Positions 31,368-39,788 of a stretch of DNA of 64,000 nt are shown in pieces. The first letter of the stretch is position 1; each line of letters starts with the position of its first letter. The stretch is from Pelomonas parva (GTDB lineage Bacteria > Pseudomonadota > Gammaproteobacteria > Burkholderiales > Burkholderiaceae_C): positions 310,001 to 374,000 of the forward strand of contig NZ_JBIGHV010000002.1 in the NCBI RefSeq assembly GCF_043555835.1. Direction: 5' to 3'. The position numbers and the translations under genes are program-made. Below the pieces are notes generated by a model, which worked only from the letters and a program-made list of their open reading frames with translations, was not told the DNA's origin and did not search any database.

Positions 31368-32564
31368 TCAGGCAAATGTGTCGAGCAGGCCGATCGTGCG
31401 GCGAGCGGGTGCGGCGGTGGCGCCGTCGGGCTCGTTGCTGCTGCCTGTGGTGCGTGTTCCGCCGCCTGCATTCGTCCCGTCGCGGCTTTGATCCGCATCA
31501 CGCGAAGCCTGCTGGAAGACGCCGCCGCCCGACAGCGTCAGCCCCTGGCCCTGCAGCGCGGCGGCCAGGTCAGGCAGGCTCTGCTCCAGCGCCTGGCGGG
31601 TCTCGGCCTGAAGGGCGTGGAAGGACACCTGGGCCTGGTTGCCGTCCACGACGATCTGCACCGACACCGGGCCCATGTCGGCCGGGTTGAGCTGCAGCTC
31701 GGCATGTTGCACGCCGTCCACCGCCAGCAGGCTGACGCGCGTGCCCAGCTCCGGCGCGAAGGCGGCGCTGTGCAGCGGTTCGTGCAACGCGGCGCGGGTG
31801 GTGGCCGTGGCAGCGGCGTCGGCCTGGCCGGGCAGGGTGGGCAGTGCCTGGCTCAGCACGGCGGCAAAGCTGGGCGCGCCGGGCTGGGACTGCGCGGCGG
31901 CGGGCAGGGCGTCCTGCGTGGCTTCGCGGGAGGACGACGCGGCCTGCAGCGCGTCGCTGCGGGCGGATCGCTCGTCGGCCTGGGCGGCCTGAGCGGCCAG
32001 ACGGTCGGCGCCCTTGGGATGCGGTGTCTGGCCCGCATCGGCGGCGGCATCCACCGGGCCGCGGGCAGCGCTGCGGCCCGCTGCGGCATCGTCGGCGGAC
32101 GCGTCGAGCCGGCCGCGCCGCGCGGCGCGCTGGCCGTCTGCTGCGGCAGCCGCCGCGTCGGGCGGGATGGCCGTGGGCGCGCTCATGCCGATGAGCTGCG
32201 TGAACTCCTTCAGCTCCGGCGTGTCGGGCGAGTCCTCGTCCGGGGACGCGATGGCTTCGCTCGTGGCGGCCGCCTCGGTCTTCGCGTCGGCCTTGGGCTC
32301 GACCTTGGCCGCAGCGTCCGGCGTGCGGGCCTGGCCGGACGGCTTGGCGGGAACGGGTGCACGGCGCACCGGCGCGGCCTGGGGCGCTGCGGCGTCGGCC
32401 GCCGCTTCCGGCTCCGGCGCCTCGGCATCAGGCTGTGCGGGCGGCGGGGCTTGCTCGGTCAGGAACTGGGCAAAGCTGGGGCCGCCGGCGCTGTTGGCGG
32501 GCAGCGAAGGCTGGACGGCAGGCGGCAGGGCGGTCGGCTTGGGGGCGATGTTCTGGGCAAGCAT
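31368..32564 (-). CDS. fliK: Flagellar hook-length control protein FliK
   Basis: A secreted molecular ruler that sets hook length and switches export specificity; 398 residues. The first 270 residues are Ala/Pro-rich and low-complexity, as is usual for the ruler part. The C-terminal Flg_hook domain (about 285-370) has AELQLNPADMGPVSVQIVVD and FHALQAETRQALEQSLPDL. It is separated from fliL by 113 nt. Confidence 0.93.
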   Translation of the reverse strand: MLAQNIAPKPTALPPAVQPSLPANSAGGPSFAQFLTEQAPPPAQPDAEAPEPEAAADAAAPQAAPVRRAPVPAKPSGQARTPDAAAKVEPKADAKTEAAATSEAIASPDEDSPDTPELKEFTQLIGMSAPTAIPPDAAAAAADGQRAARRGRLDASADDAAAGRSAARGPVDAAADAGQTPHPKGADRLAAQAAQADERSARSDALQAASSSREATQDALPAAAQSQPGAPSFAAVLSQALPTLPGQADAAATATTRAALHEPLHSAAFAPELGTRVSLLAVDGVQHAELQLNPADMGPVSVQIVVDGNQAQVSFHALQAETRQALEQSLPDLAAALQGQGLTLSGGGVFQQASRDADQSRDGTNAGGGTRTTGSSNEPDGATAAPARRTIGLLDTFA

Positions 32565-32578
32565 GGCGGCGTCCGGTC

Positions 32579-33034
32579 TCAGGCGTGGGCGGTGCGACGC
32601 AGATGGGCGCGGGCGGCGAACTCGTCGGTGGCGCGCTGCTCGCGGCGCTGGGCGGCCTTGGCGGCGTCGGCCTGGCGGCGGGCGATCAGCTGGCGCAGCG
32701 CGGCCACGCGCAGCTCGGCCTGCTGCAGCGCCTCGCGGGCGCGCACCTGGCGCTGCTCGGCGTGGCTGGCGACGTGGCCTTGCGTGGTGACGGCCTGGTC
32801 CAGCCGCTGGCCGAAGCTCTGGTAGCAGCCGACGATGCTCATCGTCGTGCCCCGCGCGAAGCTCTGCGTCCAGCGCTGCTGGTAGTCCTGGCGGTAGCCC
32901 GACAGCTCACCGTGTTGGGCGTGGGCAGCCTCGGCCTGCTGGCCGGCGGTGTGCAGTACGCGCGCGGCGGCGTCGCGCTCGCGTTCGGCGCGTTCGAGCA
33001 GCAGGCTCAGGGTATCGGTCGCGGCTTCACTCAT
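32579..33034 (-). CDS. fliJ: Flagellar export chaperone FliJ
   Basis: A 151-residue coiled-coil protein of the export ATPase complex. It is almost entirely helical and charged, with long heptad stretches (about 10-60 and 80-140), as in FliJ. It lies between fliI and fliK, 14 nt before the fliK start and 72 nt after the fliI stop. Confidence 0.93.
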   Translation of the reverse strand: MSEAATDTLSLLLERAERERDAAARVLHTAGQQAEAAHAQHGELSGYRQDYQQRWTQSFARGTTMSIVGCYQSFGQRLDQAVTTQGHVASHAEQRQVRAREALQQAELRVAALRQLIARRQADAAKAAQRREQRATDEFAARAHLRRTAHA

Positions 33035-33106
33035 GAACTACTCCGGCGCAGCGCCTGGCACGGCGGTCAGGCGCTCAAGTCGATATCGGCGGCCCGACCG
33101 GAAAGG

Positions 33107-34534
33107 TTAGGCGCCCTGGACCACGGCCTGCAATTGGCTGACGCTGGCGTGAAGAAGTGCCGGGCTGTGCATGTCCTGCTGCAGCAGCCGCGTCATGTCG
33201 GCATGCAGGCGCACGGCCGTGTCCAGCTCGGGGTCCGCCCCGGGGGCGTAGGCGCCAAGCTGGATCAGGTCGCGGGCCTTGTTGTATTTCGCCAGAAGCT
33301 GGCGAAAGCGACGCGCGGAATCGACCTGGTTTTGGGGTGCAACACTGGTCATCACCCGCGACACGGAGCGCTCGATGTCGATGGCCGGGTAGTGGCCGGC
33401 CTCGGCGAGGTCGCGGCTCAGCACGATGTGGCCGTCCAGGATGCCGCGCGCCGCGTCGGCGATCGGGTCCTGCGGGTCGTCGCCCTCGGTCAGCACCGTG
33501 TAGAAGGCGGTGATGGAGCCTTCTCCGGGCAGGCCGTTGCCGCTACGCTCGACGAGTTGCGGCAGCTTGGCGAAGCAGCTGGGCGGATAGCCCTTGGTGG
33601 CCGGCGGCTCGCCGATGGCCAGCGCGATCTCGCGCTGCGCCATCGCGTAGCGGGTCAGGCTGTCCATCAGCAGCAGCACATGGCGGCCCTGGTCGCGGAA
33701 GTGCTCGGCGATGGCCGTCGCGTAGTGCGCGCCCTGCATGCGCATCAGCGGCGGCGCGTCGGCGGGCGCGGCGACGACGACGCTGCGCTGGCGGCCCTCG
33801 TCGCCGAGGATGTCCTCGATGAACTCCTTCACCTCGCGGCCGCGCTCGCCGATCAGGCCGACGACGATGACGTCGGCCTGCGTGTAGCGCGCCATCATGC
33901 CCAGCAGCACCGACTTGCCGACGCCGGTGCCGGCGAACAGGCCCAGGCGCTGGCCGCGGCCGACGGTCAGCATCGCGTTGATGGCGCGCACGCCGGTGTC
34001 CAGCGGTGTGCGCACCGGGTCGCGGTCCATCGCGTTGATCGGGCGCCGCACCATCGGTTCGTTGTGGATGTCGGTCAGCTCGCCGCCCCGGTCCAGCGGG
34101 TGGCCGTGCGGGTCGACGACGCGGCCCAGCAGGCCGTCGCCCATGGGCAGGTGCAGGCCGCGGTCCTCGCCCCGGCGCCAGGGGTGCAGCGGCTGACCCA
34201 GTCTGGGCGCCAGCGGCGGCAGGTGGCGCGGCACGACCGTGGCACCGCTGGACAGGCCTTGCACCTCGTCGGTGGGCATCAGGTAGGCGCGGTCGCCCGA
34301 GAAGCCGACGACTTCGGCATTGACCGGCGGCGAGCCCCGCCGCGGGTTGTTGCCGCTGCTGGGCATCTGGATGCGGCAGACCGAGCCCAGCGGCACCTTG
34401 ATACCAGTGGCTTCCAGCACCAGGCCGGCCACGCGCACCAGCTTGCCCTGGCACTCCAGCGGCGCGGCGTTGCTGGCCAGCGTCTCCAGGTCGGCGAGGT
34501 ATTGCTGCCAGCGGGCGGTGCGTTCGGAGGTCAT
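33107..34534 (-). CDS. fliI: Flagellum-specific export ATPase FliI
   Basis: Energises export as a hexameric ATPase; 475 residues, slightly longer than E. coli (457). The Walker A motif is GLFAGTGVGKSVLLG (about 180), Walker B is VLLLMDSLTRYA, and the arginine-finger region is present. The frame is open for over 600 codons upstream, but that part only mirrors fliH and fliG in another frame. The ATG at 34534 overlaps the fliH stop (ATGA) and gives the usual N-terminus. Confidence 0.96.
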   Translation of the reverse strand: MTSERTARWQQYLADLETLASNAAPLECQGKLVRVAGLVLEATGIKVPLGSVCRIQMPSSGNNPRRGSPPVNAEVVGFSGDRAYLMPTDEVQGLSSGATVVPRHLPPLAPRLGQPLHPWRRGEDRGLHLPMGDGLLGRVVDPHGHPLDRGGELTDIHNEPMVRRPINAMDRDPVRTPLDTGVRAINAMLTVGRGQRLGLFAGTGVGKSVLLGMMARYTQADVIVVGLIGERGREVKEFIEDILGDEGRQRSVVVAAPADAPPLMRMQGAHYATAIAEHFRDQGRHVLLLMDSLTRYAMAQREIALAIGEPPATKGYPPSCFAKLPQLVERSGNGLPGEGSITAFYTVLTEGDDPQDPIADAARGILDGHIVLSRDLAEAGHYPAIDIERSVSRVMTSVAPQNQVDSARRFRQLLAKYNKARDLIQLGAYAPGADPELDTAVRLHADMTRLLQQDMHSPALLHASVSQLQAVVQGA

Positions 34535-35298
34535 TCGTCCTCGCTGCCGCGACGGTCTTCCCAGATCGAGGTCTGGCCGATGGCCGAGACCGTCTGCTGC
34601 CAGCGCGTGGCGATGGTTGCGTCGACGCTGGCGACATCGGCGTCGATCTTGACGCCGCCGCGCGCCACCTCGGCGTCGGGGATGAGCTGGGCCTCGCGGG
34701 CCTCCAGTTCGGCCCCGGCGCCTTCCTGCACGAGCGGGAAGTCGTCGGGGTGGACGCGCACGCGCACATGGCGGGCCGACAGCTGCAGCGCCTCGACGGC
34801 GTCGTGCGCCACGCGCGCGATCAGCTCGGGGCGCTGCTGCAACTCGCTGCGCACCACCTGGCGGGCCAGCTCGACGGCGATGCGGGCGATGGCCTGGGCC
34901 ATGTCGCCCTCCAGTGCCTGCATCTCGGCATCGAAGTTCTTCACCACCTGGCCGACCTGGGCGCTGATCTGCTGCGCAAAGCTGTGCTTGAACGCATCCA
35001 GTGCGGCCATGCCGTCGCGGTAACCGTCCTGGTAGCCGCCTTGCCGAGCGGCGTGCAGCAGCTCCTGCACGCTGGGCTCGGGCGGCGGCGGTGGCTGGAC
35101 CGGCGCGGCGGCCGGCGCCGGGGCGGCGGGCTTGGCTGGGCTGAACGGCGCGGGCGCGGCGCCGCCCAGGTTGTCCATGCTCCAGGCCTTGGCGCCGTGC
35201 AACTCCTCGCCGGGGATGAAGCGGGCGTAGCTGTTGCGGCGCTCGTTCTCGCGGCGGTCGGGGGGCGGGACTTGTCGGGGTGGGGGGCGGGTGGCCAT
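34531..35298 (-). CDS. fliH: Flagellar assembly protein FliH
   Basis: Stator and regulator of FliI, 255 residues. The N-terminus is Pro/Ala-rich (about 45-75, including PPPPPE). A helical region with GYQDGYRDGM matches the GxxxG-type helix of FliH, and a C-terminal alpha/beta domain carries VRVRVHPDD. It overlaps fliI by 4 nt. Confidence 0.93.
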   Translation of the reverse strand: MATRPPPRQVPPPDRRENERRNSYARFIPGEELHGAKAWSMDNLGGAAPAPFSPAKPAAPAPAAAPVQPPPPPEPSVQELLHAARQGGYQDGYRDGMAALDAFKHSFAQQISAQVGQVVKNFDAEMQALEGDMAQAIARIAVELARQVVRSELQQRPELIARVAHDAVEALQLSARHVRVRVHPDDFPLVQEGAGAELEAREAQLIPDAEVARGGVKIDADVASVDATIATRWQQTVSAIGQTSIWEDRRGSEDE

Positions 35299-35310
35299 GA
35301 TCGTTGGAGG

Positions 35311-36312
35311 TTAGACGAACTGGTCGTCGCCGCCTCCCGCCAACACGATCTGTCCTTCGTCGACGAGGCGGCGCACGATCTTGAGCATTTCCTTCTGCTC
35401 GGCCTCCACCTCCGACAGCCGCACCGGGCCGCGCGAGTCGAGGTCCTCGCGCAGCGTCTCGGCGGCGCGGGTGGACATGTTGCGGAAGATCTTCTCGCGC
35501 AGGTCGGCGCTGGCGCCCTTGAGTGCCACGACCAGGCTCTCGCTCTGCACTTCCTTGAGCATGGACTGGATGCCCTTGTCGTCGATCTTGCTCACGTCGT
35601 CGAACGTGAACATGTTGTCCATGATCTTCTGGGCCAGGTCGGCATCGGCCTCGCGGATGTAGTCCAACACCGAGGCCTCGACGCTGGAGCCCATCATGTT
35701 GATGATCTCGGCCGCCGTCTTGGCGCCGCCCAGCGAACTCTTCTTCATGCGCTCGCCGCCGGCCAGGATCTGGCTCATGACCTCGTTGAGGTCCTTCAGC
35801 GCCGTCGGCTGGATGCCGTCCAGCGTGGCGATGCGGATCAGCACCTCGTTGCGTCCGCGCTCGGTGAAGTTGCGCAGCACCTGGCTGGTCTGATCGAAGT
35901 CCAGGTGGGCGAGGATGGCCGCGATGATCTGCGGGTGTTCGTTGCGCAGCAGCTCGGCCACGCTGGCGGCGTCCATCCACTTCAGGCTCTCGATGCTGGA
36001 CACGTCGCTGCCTTGCAGGATGCGGTCCAGCAGCAGGTTGGCCTTGTCCTCGCCCAGGGCCTTGCGCAGCACGGCGCGCACGTACTCGTCGGTGTCGGTG
36101 ACCAGCGTGCTCTGCGTCTCGGCGACGGCGTCGAACTTGTCGAGCACGGTCTCCACCTGGGCGCGCTTGATGACCTTGAGCTTGGCGATGGTCTCGCCCA
36201 GCGCCTGCACCTCCTTGGGCGACAGATGCTTGAAGACCTCGCTGGCTTCTTCCTCGCCCAGCGACATCAGCAAGATGGCAGCGTTCTCGATGCCTTTGTC
36301 GTCCATGGCCAT
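35311..36312 (-). CDS. fliG: Flagellar motor switch protein FliG
   Basis: Torque-generating C-ring protein; 333 residues. Visible family motifs are the EHPQ segment LRNEHPQIIAAILAHLD (middle domain), LAGGERMKKSSLGGAKTAAE, and the C-terminal torque helix region (about 280-330). It starts 2 nt after the fliF stop; Met1 and Met3 are both possible starts. Confidence 0.97.
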   Translation of the reverse strand: MAMDDKGIENAAILLMSLGEEEASEVFKHLSPKEVQALGETIAKLKVIKRAQVETVLDKFDAVAETQSTLVTDTDEYVRAVLRKALGEDKANLLLDRILQGSDVSSIESLKWMDAASVAELLRNEHPQIIAAILAHLDFDQTSQVLRNFTERGRNEVLIRIATLDGIQPTALKDLNEVMSQILAGGERMKKSSLGGAKTAAEIINMMGSSVEASVLDYIREADADLAQKIMDNMFTFDDVSKIDDKGIQSMLKEVQSESLVVALKGASADLREKIFRNMSTRAAETLREDLDSRGPVRLSEVEAEQKEMLKIVRRLVDEGQIVLAGGGDDQFV

Positions 36313-36314
36313 GT

Positions 36315-38009
36315 TCAGGCGGCCTCTCCCGCAATCCAGTCGCGCATGATGTTGGCGACAGCCACCGGATTGTCGCGTGCCAATTGGCGGGCGCGCTCAA
36401 GCTTTTCGTTGTGCAGCGGCGCTTCCAGCCTGGGCAGGCCCTCGGCGCCGGGCAGCAGTTCCGCATCGTCGACGAGTTCGTCCACGGCGTCGGGCTTCTC
36501 TGGCGGCGGCAGCGGTGCGGCGGCCTTGATGGCGGGGCGGATCATGCCGAACACGGCGATCAGCGCGATGGCCACGAAGGCCAGCGGCACGATGGCGCTG
36601 CGGGCGATGTCCAGCAGCCACGGCTGCTTCCACAGCGGCATGTCGACCGGCTCGGTCTTGTCGACGACGAAGGGCGCGCTGACGACCTTGACCGAGTCGC
36701 CGCGCTCGGCGCTGAAGCCCATGGCCTCCTTGACGAGGTCGGTCAGGCGGGCGGTCTCCGCTTCGGACACCGGCTGCGTGGTGGTCTTGCCCTTGGCGTC
36801 GGTGGTGGTGCGGTGGTTGACGACGATGGCCGCGTTCAGCCGCTTGACGTTGCCGACCGCGCCGCGCGTCACGCGCACGGTCTTGTCCAGCTCGTAGTTG
36901 GTGACCTGCTCGCGGCGGCTGTTGCCGTTGCCGGCGCCGCCTTGAGCGGCCTGCAGCGGCGCGCTGGCGCCGTTCACAGGTGCCACGGCCGGCACGGGTG
37001 GCTGGTTGGTGGCCGCACCCGGCACGCCCGTGGGCAGGCCGGCATTGGTGTTGTTGGACTCGTTGCTCTGGCTGGAGCGCACGGCGGCCTGGGCGTTCGG
37101 GCCCTGGTTGGGCCGGTACTCCTCGGCGGTGGCCTCGGTCTGCGAGAAGTCCACGTCGGCGGTGACGGTGGCGCGCAGGTTGTCGCGGCCGACCACCGGC
37201 TCCAGCAGTTCCAGGATGCGCCGGTTGTAGCCTGCCTCGACCTGCTGCTTGTAGTGCAGTTGCTGGCCGTCCAGACCGCTGGCGGCGGCGTCGTGGGTCT
37301 GCGACAGCAGCGCGCCCGTCTGGTCGTGCACGCTGACGGCCTTGGGGTGCAGCTCCGGCACCGCGTTGGAGACCAGGTGGACGATGCTGGCGATCTGGCT
37401 GCGGTCCAGCGTGCGGCCGCCGCGCAGCGTCACCAGCACGCTGGCGCTGGGCTTTTGCTGCTCGCGGAAGAAGCCGTTCTGCTGCGGGATGGCCAGGTGC
37501 ACGCGCGCGTCGGCCACGTCGGCCATGCCGGTGATGGTGCGCGCCAGCTCGCCCTGCAGGCCGCGCTGGAAGTTCAGGCGTTCGGCGAACTGCGTCTGGC
37601 CGATGGAGGACTTGTCCATCAGCTCGAAGCCGGCGGCAGCACCCGTGCCGCCACCTTTGGGCAGGCCCTGCGCGGCGAGCTTCATGCGCACCTCGTACAC
37701 CTGACCGGCCGGCACGAGGATGGTGCCGCCGGCCTGGTGCTTGTAGGGCACGTTCAGGGCCGACAGCTGGCTGATGATCTCGCCGCCGTCCTTGTCGGCC
37801 AGGCCGCTGTACAGCGGGCGGTAGTCGCCCTGGGTGGACCACAGCGTGATGGCCAGCATCGCGCCGGCCAGCGCCAGCAGGCCGGCACCCATGGTCAGCT
37901 TGCTGCGCAGCGGCAGGCCGTTGAGGCGCTGCACGAAGTTCGGCGCAGCGTCGGCCGGCGTCAGCATCACGGGGGCAGCAGCGGCAGGGGCGCTCAGGGC
38001 GTTGTCCAT
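36315..38009 (-). CDS. fliF: Flagellar MS-ring protein FliF
   Basis: Forms the MS ring in the inner membrane; 564 residues. First membrane helix at about 40-60 (LTMGAGLLALAGAMLAITLW), ring-building motifs DYRPLYSGLADKDGGEIISQ and QGLPKGGG, a Ser/Asn/Pro-rich periplasmic insert (about 300-360), a second helix near 460-485 (SAIVPLAFVAIALIAVFGMI), and a cytoplasmic FliG-binding tail. It is the first gene of the long fliF-to-fliR block, divergent from fliE. Confidence 0.96.
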   Translation of the reverse strand: MDNALSAPAAAAPVMLTPADAAPNFVQRLNGLPLRSKLTMGAGLLALAGAMLAITLWSTQGDYRPLYSGLADKDGGEIISQLSALNVPYKHQAGGTILVPAGQVYEVRMKLAAQGLPKGGGTGAAAGFELMDKSSIGQTQFAERLNFQRGLQGELARTITGMADVADARVHLAIPQQNGFFREQQKPSASVLVTLRGGRTLDRSQIASIVHLVSNAVPELHPKAVSVHDQTGALLSQTHDAAASGLDGQQLHYKQQVEAGYNRRILELLEPVVGRDNLRATVTADVDFSQTEATAEEYRPNQGPNAQAAVRSSQSNESNNTNAGLPTGVPGAATNQPPVPAVAPVNGASAPLQAAQGGAGNGNSRREQVTNYELDKTVRVTRGAVGNVKRLNAAIVVNHRTTTDAKGKTTTQPVSEAETARLTDLVKEAMGFSAERGDSVKVVSAPFVVDKTEPVDMPLWKQPWLLDIARSAIVPLAFVAIALIAVFGMIRPAIKAAAPLPPPEKPDAVDELVDDAELLPGAEGLPRLEAPLHNEKLERARQLARDNPVAVANIMRDWIAGEAA

Positions 38010-38075
38010 CGAGGGCGAGACAGCAGGGGAGGTCGGGGATCGACCGATGGCGCAAATTATTCGGGCCCGACCCCC

Positions 38076-38102
38076 TCAAGAAAGCGCCGAAGTGGCCGAC
38101 GC
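38076..38102 (+). promoter_or_regulatory. Candidate FliA (sigma-28) promoter for fliE
   Basis: TCAAGAAA, 11 nt, GCCGACGC, in the 147-nt gap between fliF and fliE and about 55 nt before the fliE ATG. The -35 half is identical to that of the third flagellin promoter. The -10 half deviates at its 3' end, and fliE is usually an FlhDC-dependent gene, so this is tentative. Confidence 0.4.
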
Positions 38103-38156
38103 GAGCCCTGCATCTCCGTGCTTCGTGCGCGGGGCTTGCTGCCAAAGTCCGCTCCC

Positions 38157-38483
38157 ATGGACATGAAGCTGCGCCCCTTCGACTTCGCTCAGGCCGCCGC
38201 CCGGGCGGGGCTGGCGGTGAACGGCACGCCGCTGTCCACCAAGCCGGCAGCGACGTCGGGCGCCAGCTTCGGCGATGCGATGACGCAGGCGCTGAAGAAC
38301 GTCAGCGCGCAGCAGAACGAGGCGTCCCGCCTGCAGCGCGAAGTGCAGCTGGACAACCCGACCGTTAGCCTGGAGGAGACCATGGTCGCCATGCAGAAGG
38401 CGCAGATCGGCTTCCAGGCGACGCTGCAGGTGAGAAACCGGCTGGTCTCGGCCTACTCCGAGATCATGAACATGCAGGTCTGA
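38157..38483 (+). CDS. fliE: Flagellar hook-basal body protein FliE
   Basis: A 108-residue adaptor between MS ring and rod. Typical C-terminal features are NPTVSLEETMVAMQKAQIGF and LQVRNRLVSAYSEIMNMQV, which is the family ending. It is transcribed divergently from fliF. ATG 38157 is preferred; a second Met two codons later is possible. Confidence 0.95.
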   Translation: MDMKLRPFDFAQAAARAGLAVNGTPLSTKPAATSGASFGDAMTQALKNVSAQQNEASRLQREVQLDNPTVSLEETMVAMQKAQIGFQATLQVRNRLVSAYSEIMNMQV

Positions 38484-38530
38484 GCGGGCCGGCTGCTGTC
38501 GGTGGCTGCAGCGACATCGCGCGTTTCGTT

Positions 38531-38546
38531 CGATTCGGGCGAATCG
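38531..38546 (+). promoter_or_regulatory. Palindrome upstream of toxin-antitoxin module, candidate operator
   Basis: CGATTCG-GG-CGAATCG is a perfect 7-bp dyad 33 nt before the antitoxin start, followed directly by a TAAACT -10-like hexamer. Phd/YefM antitoxins commonly repress their own promoters at such dyads, so this is a likely autoregulatory site (inference). Confidence 0.5.
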
Positions 38547-38578
38547 GGTAAACTGCCGGCAGCTTGCCGGGAGCCGCC

Positions 38579-38830
38579 ATGCAGACCTATACCGCCAATG
38601 AAGCCAAGACCCGTTTCGGGGAATTCCTGGACCGGGTGCAGCGTGAGCCGGTGCGTGTGATGCGCCATGACCGTGTGGTGGGCGTGATGGTGAGCGCCGA
38701 GGACTACGAGGCGATGCGGGCCTTCTACGCCGACCGGCTGCTGCGCACCATGGACGAGGCCGGGGCTGAAGCCCAGCGCGCCGGGCTGTCGCCCGACCTG
38801 CTGGCTCAGTTGCTGGCAGACGAGAGCTGA
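38579..38830 (+). CDS. Phd/YefM-family antitoxin
   Basis: An 83-residue antitoxin. The N-terminal DNA-binding domain has the family pattern TANEAKTRFGEFLDRVQREP and VMRHDRVVGVMVSAEDYEAM. The C-terminal helix (about 52-83) should neutralise the toxin. A TTG start 15 nt upstream is possible, but the ATG gives the family N-terminus. The stop overlaps the toxin start by one base (TGATG), typical of a coupled module. Confidence 0.88.
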   Translation: MQTYTANEAKTRFGEFLDRVQREPVRVMRHDRVVGVMVSAEDYEAMRAFYADRLLRTMDEAGAEAQRAGLSPDLLAQLLADES

Positions 38831-39285
38831 TGGCGCAGCCGTCCTGGCCGACGGTGGTGGTGGACACGAATGTCTGGATCAGCGGCCTGCTCAGCCCCCT
38901 CGGGGCGCCAGCGCTGCTGACCCGGCAGGTGTTGAGGCGGGCGCGGCCGGCGTTCACGGAGGCGACGTTCGCCGAGCTGTCGCAGCGGCTGTGGCGGCCC
39001 AAGTTTGATCGCTATGTGTCGATGGAGCGGCGCCGGCAGTGGCTGAGCGACTTGCACGCGGTGAGCGAGCCGGTGGTGGTGCCGGCGCAGATCGCGGCGC
39101 TGCAGTTCAGCCGCGACGCCACGGACGACAAGTTCATCCACGCGGTGCTGGCGGCCGAGGCGATCTGCCTGGTGACGGGCGATCAGGATTTGCTGGTGCT
39201 GGCCACGCCGCTGCAGGCCCGGGGCGTGCACATCCTGTCGCCTGCGGCCGCGCTGGCCTTGCCGCTGTTCTCAGCCCCTGGCTGA
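38830..39285 (+). CDS. PIN-domain toxin (putative ribonuclease)
   Basis: A 151-residue toxin of the COG1569-like PIN family. The acidic metal-binding residues are visible: D12 in VVVDTNVW, Glu in FAELSQRLW, Asp in DATDDKFIHAVL and Asp in VTGDQDLLVL. Paired with the Phd-type antitoxin before it. It ends 6 nt from the convergent fimT-like gene. RNA-cleaving activity is inferred from family. Confidence 0.88.
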   Translation: MAQPSWPTVVVDTNVWISGLLSPLGAPALLTRQVLRRARPAFTEATFAELSQRLWRPKFDRYVSMERRRQWLSDLHAVSEPVVVPAQIAALQFSRDATDDKFIHAVLAAEAICLVTGDQDLLVLATPLQARGVHILSPAAALALPLFSAPG

Positions 39286-39290
39286 CCGCA

Positions 39291-39788
39291 TCAGCAACTG
39301 CCCTTGCGCGCGTCCGTCCCGCAGATGGCCGGGCGCCCCAGCGGGTTCAGGTCGATGAACAGCTGCTGGTTGCGGTCGTTGGACAGGCCGATGCGCGTCC
39401 AGCCCATCGCCCGGCCCTTGCCGGCCTCGAAGTGGATGCCCTGGCCGGCCTGCAGCAGCGTGCCCTTGTGGTCCCGATAAGAGATGCCGCCCATCTCGCA
39501 GCGCGGCTGGGCGGTGGCGCAGTTGCAGGGCGCCTGGCGGCTGGCGCCCCAGCACCACTGCGGGCCGCTCTGGAAGCTGACATGCACGCTGCGCGCTTCC
39601 TCCACGCTGGTGGCGCGTGCCCGGCGCAGGTCCAGCTCCAGCAGTTCGGCGACATGGCGCAGGCGCTGCTTGGCCAGGTAGTTTGAGTAGCTCGGCACGG
39701 CCGCCGTGAGGACGATGGCCACGATGGCCATCACGAAGGCCACCTCGATCAACGTGAAGCCTCTGCCCCCTCCGCGTTGTGCCCTCAT
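39291..39788 (-). CDS. FimT/GspH-family type IV pilin-like protein
   Basis: A 165-residue prepilin-like protein. It has the prepilin peptidase site and helix GFTLIEVAFVMAIVAIVLTA (about residues 10-29, with Glu at +5), then a beta-rich globular domain with seven cysteines (CWGASRQAPCNC and CGTDARKGSC). It overlaps the ycgR-like gene by 4 nt, placing it in the fliS-fliT-ycgR transcription unit. Minor pilin or pseudopilin function is family-based; no other pilus genes are nearby. Confidence 0.88.
   Translation of the reverse strand: MRAQRGGGRGFTLIEVAFVMAIVAIVLTAAVPSYSNYLAKQRLRHVAELLELDLRRARATSVEEARSVHVSFQSGPQWCWGASRQAPCNCATAQPRCEMGGISYRDHKGTLLQAGQGIHFEAGKGRAMGWTRIGLSNDRNQQLFIDLNPLGRPAICGTDARKGSC

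Noticed and set aside
32357..35023. Long plus-strand open frame (888 codons)
   Set aside because: Antisense shadow of fliK, fliJ, fliI and fliH; no recognisable domain.
34535..36466. 644-codon open stretch on the minus strand upstream of fliI in the fliI frame
   Set aside because: It overlaps fliH and fliG in another frame on the same strand, is Arg/Gly-rich without protein-family character, and arises from the high GC content; fliI starts at 34534.
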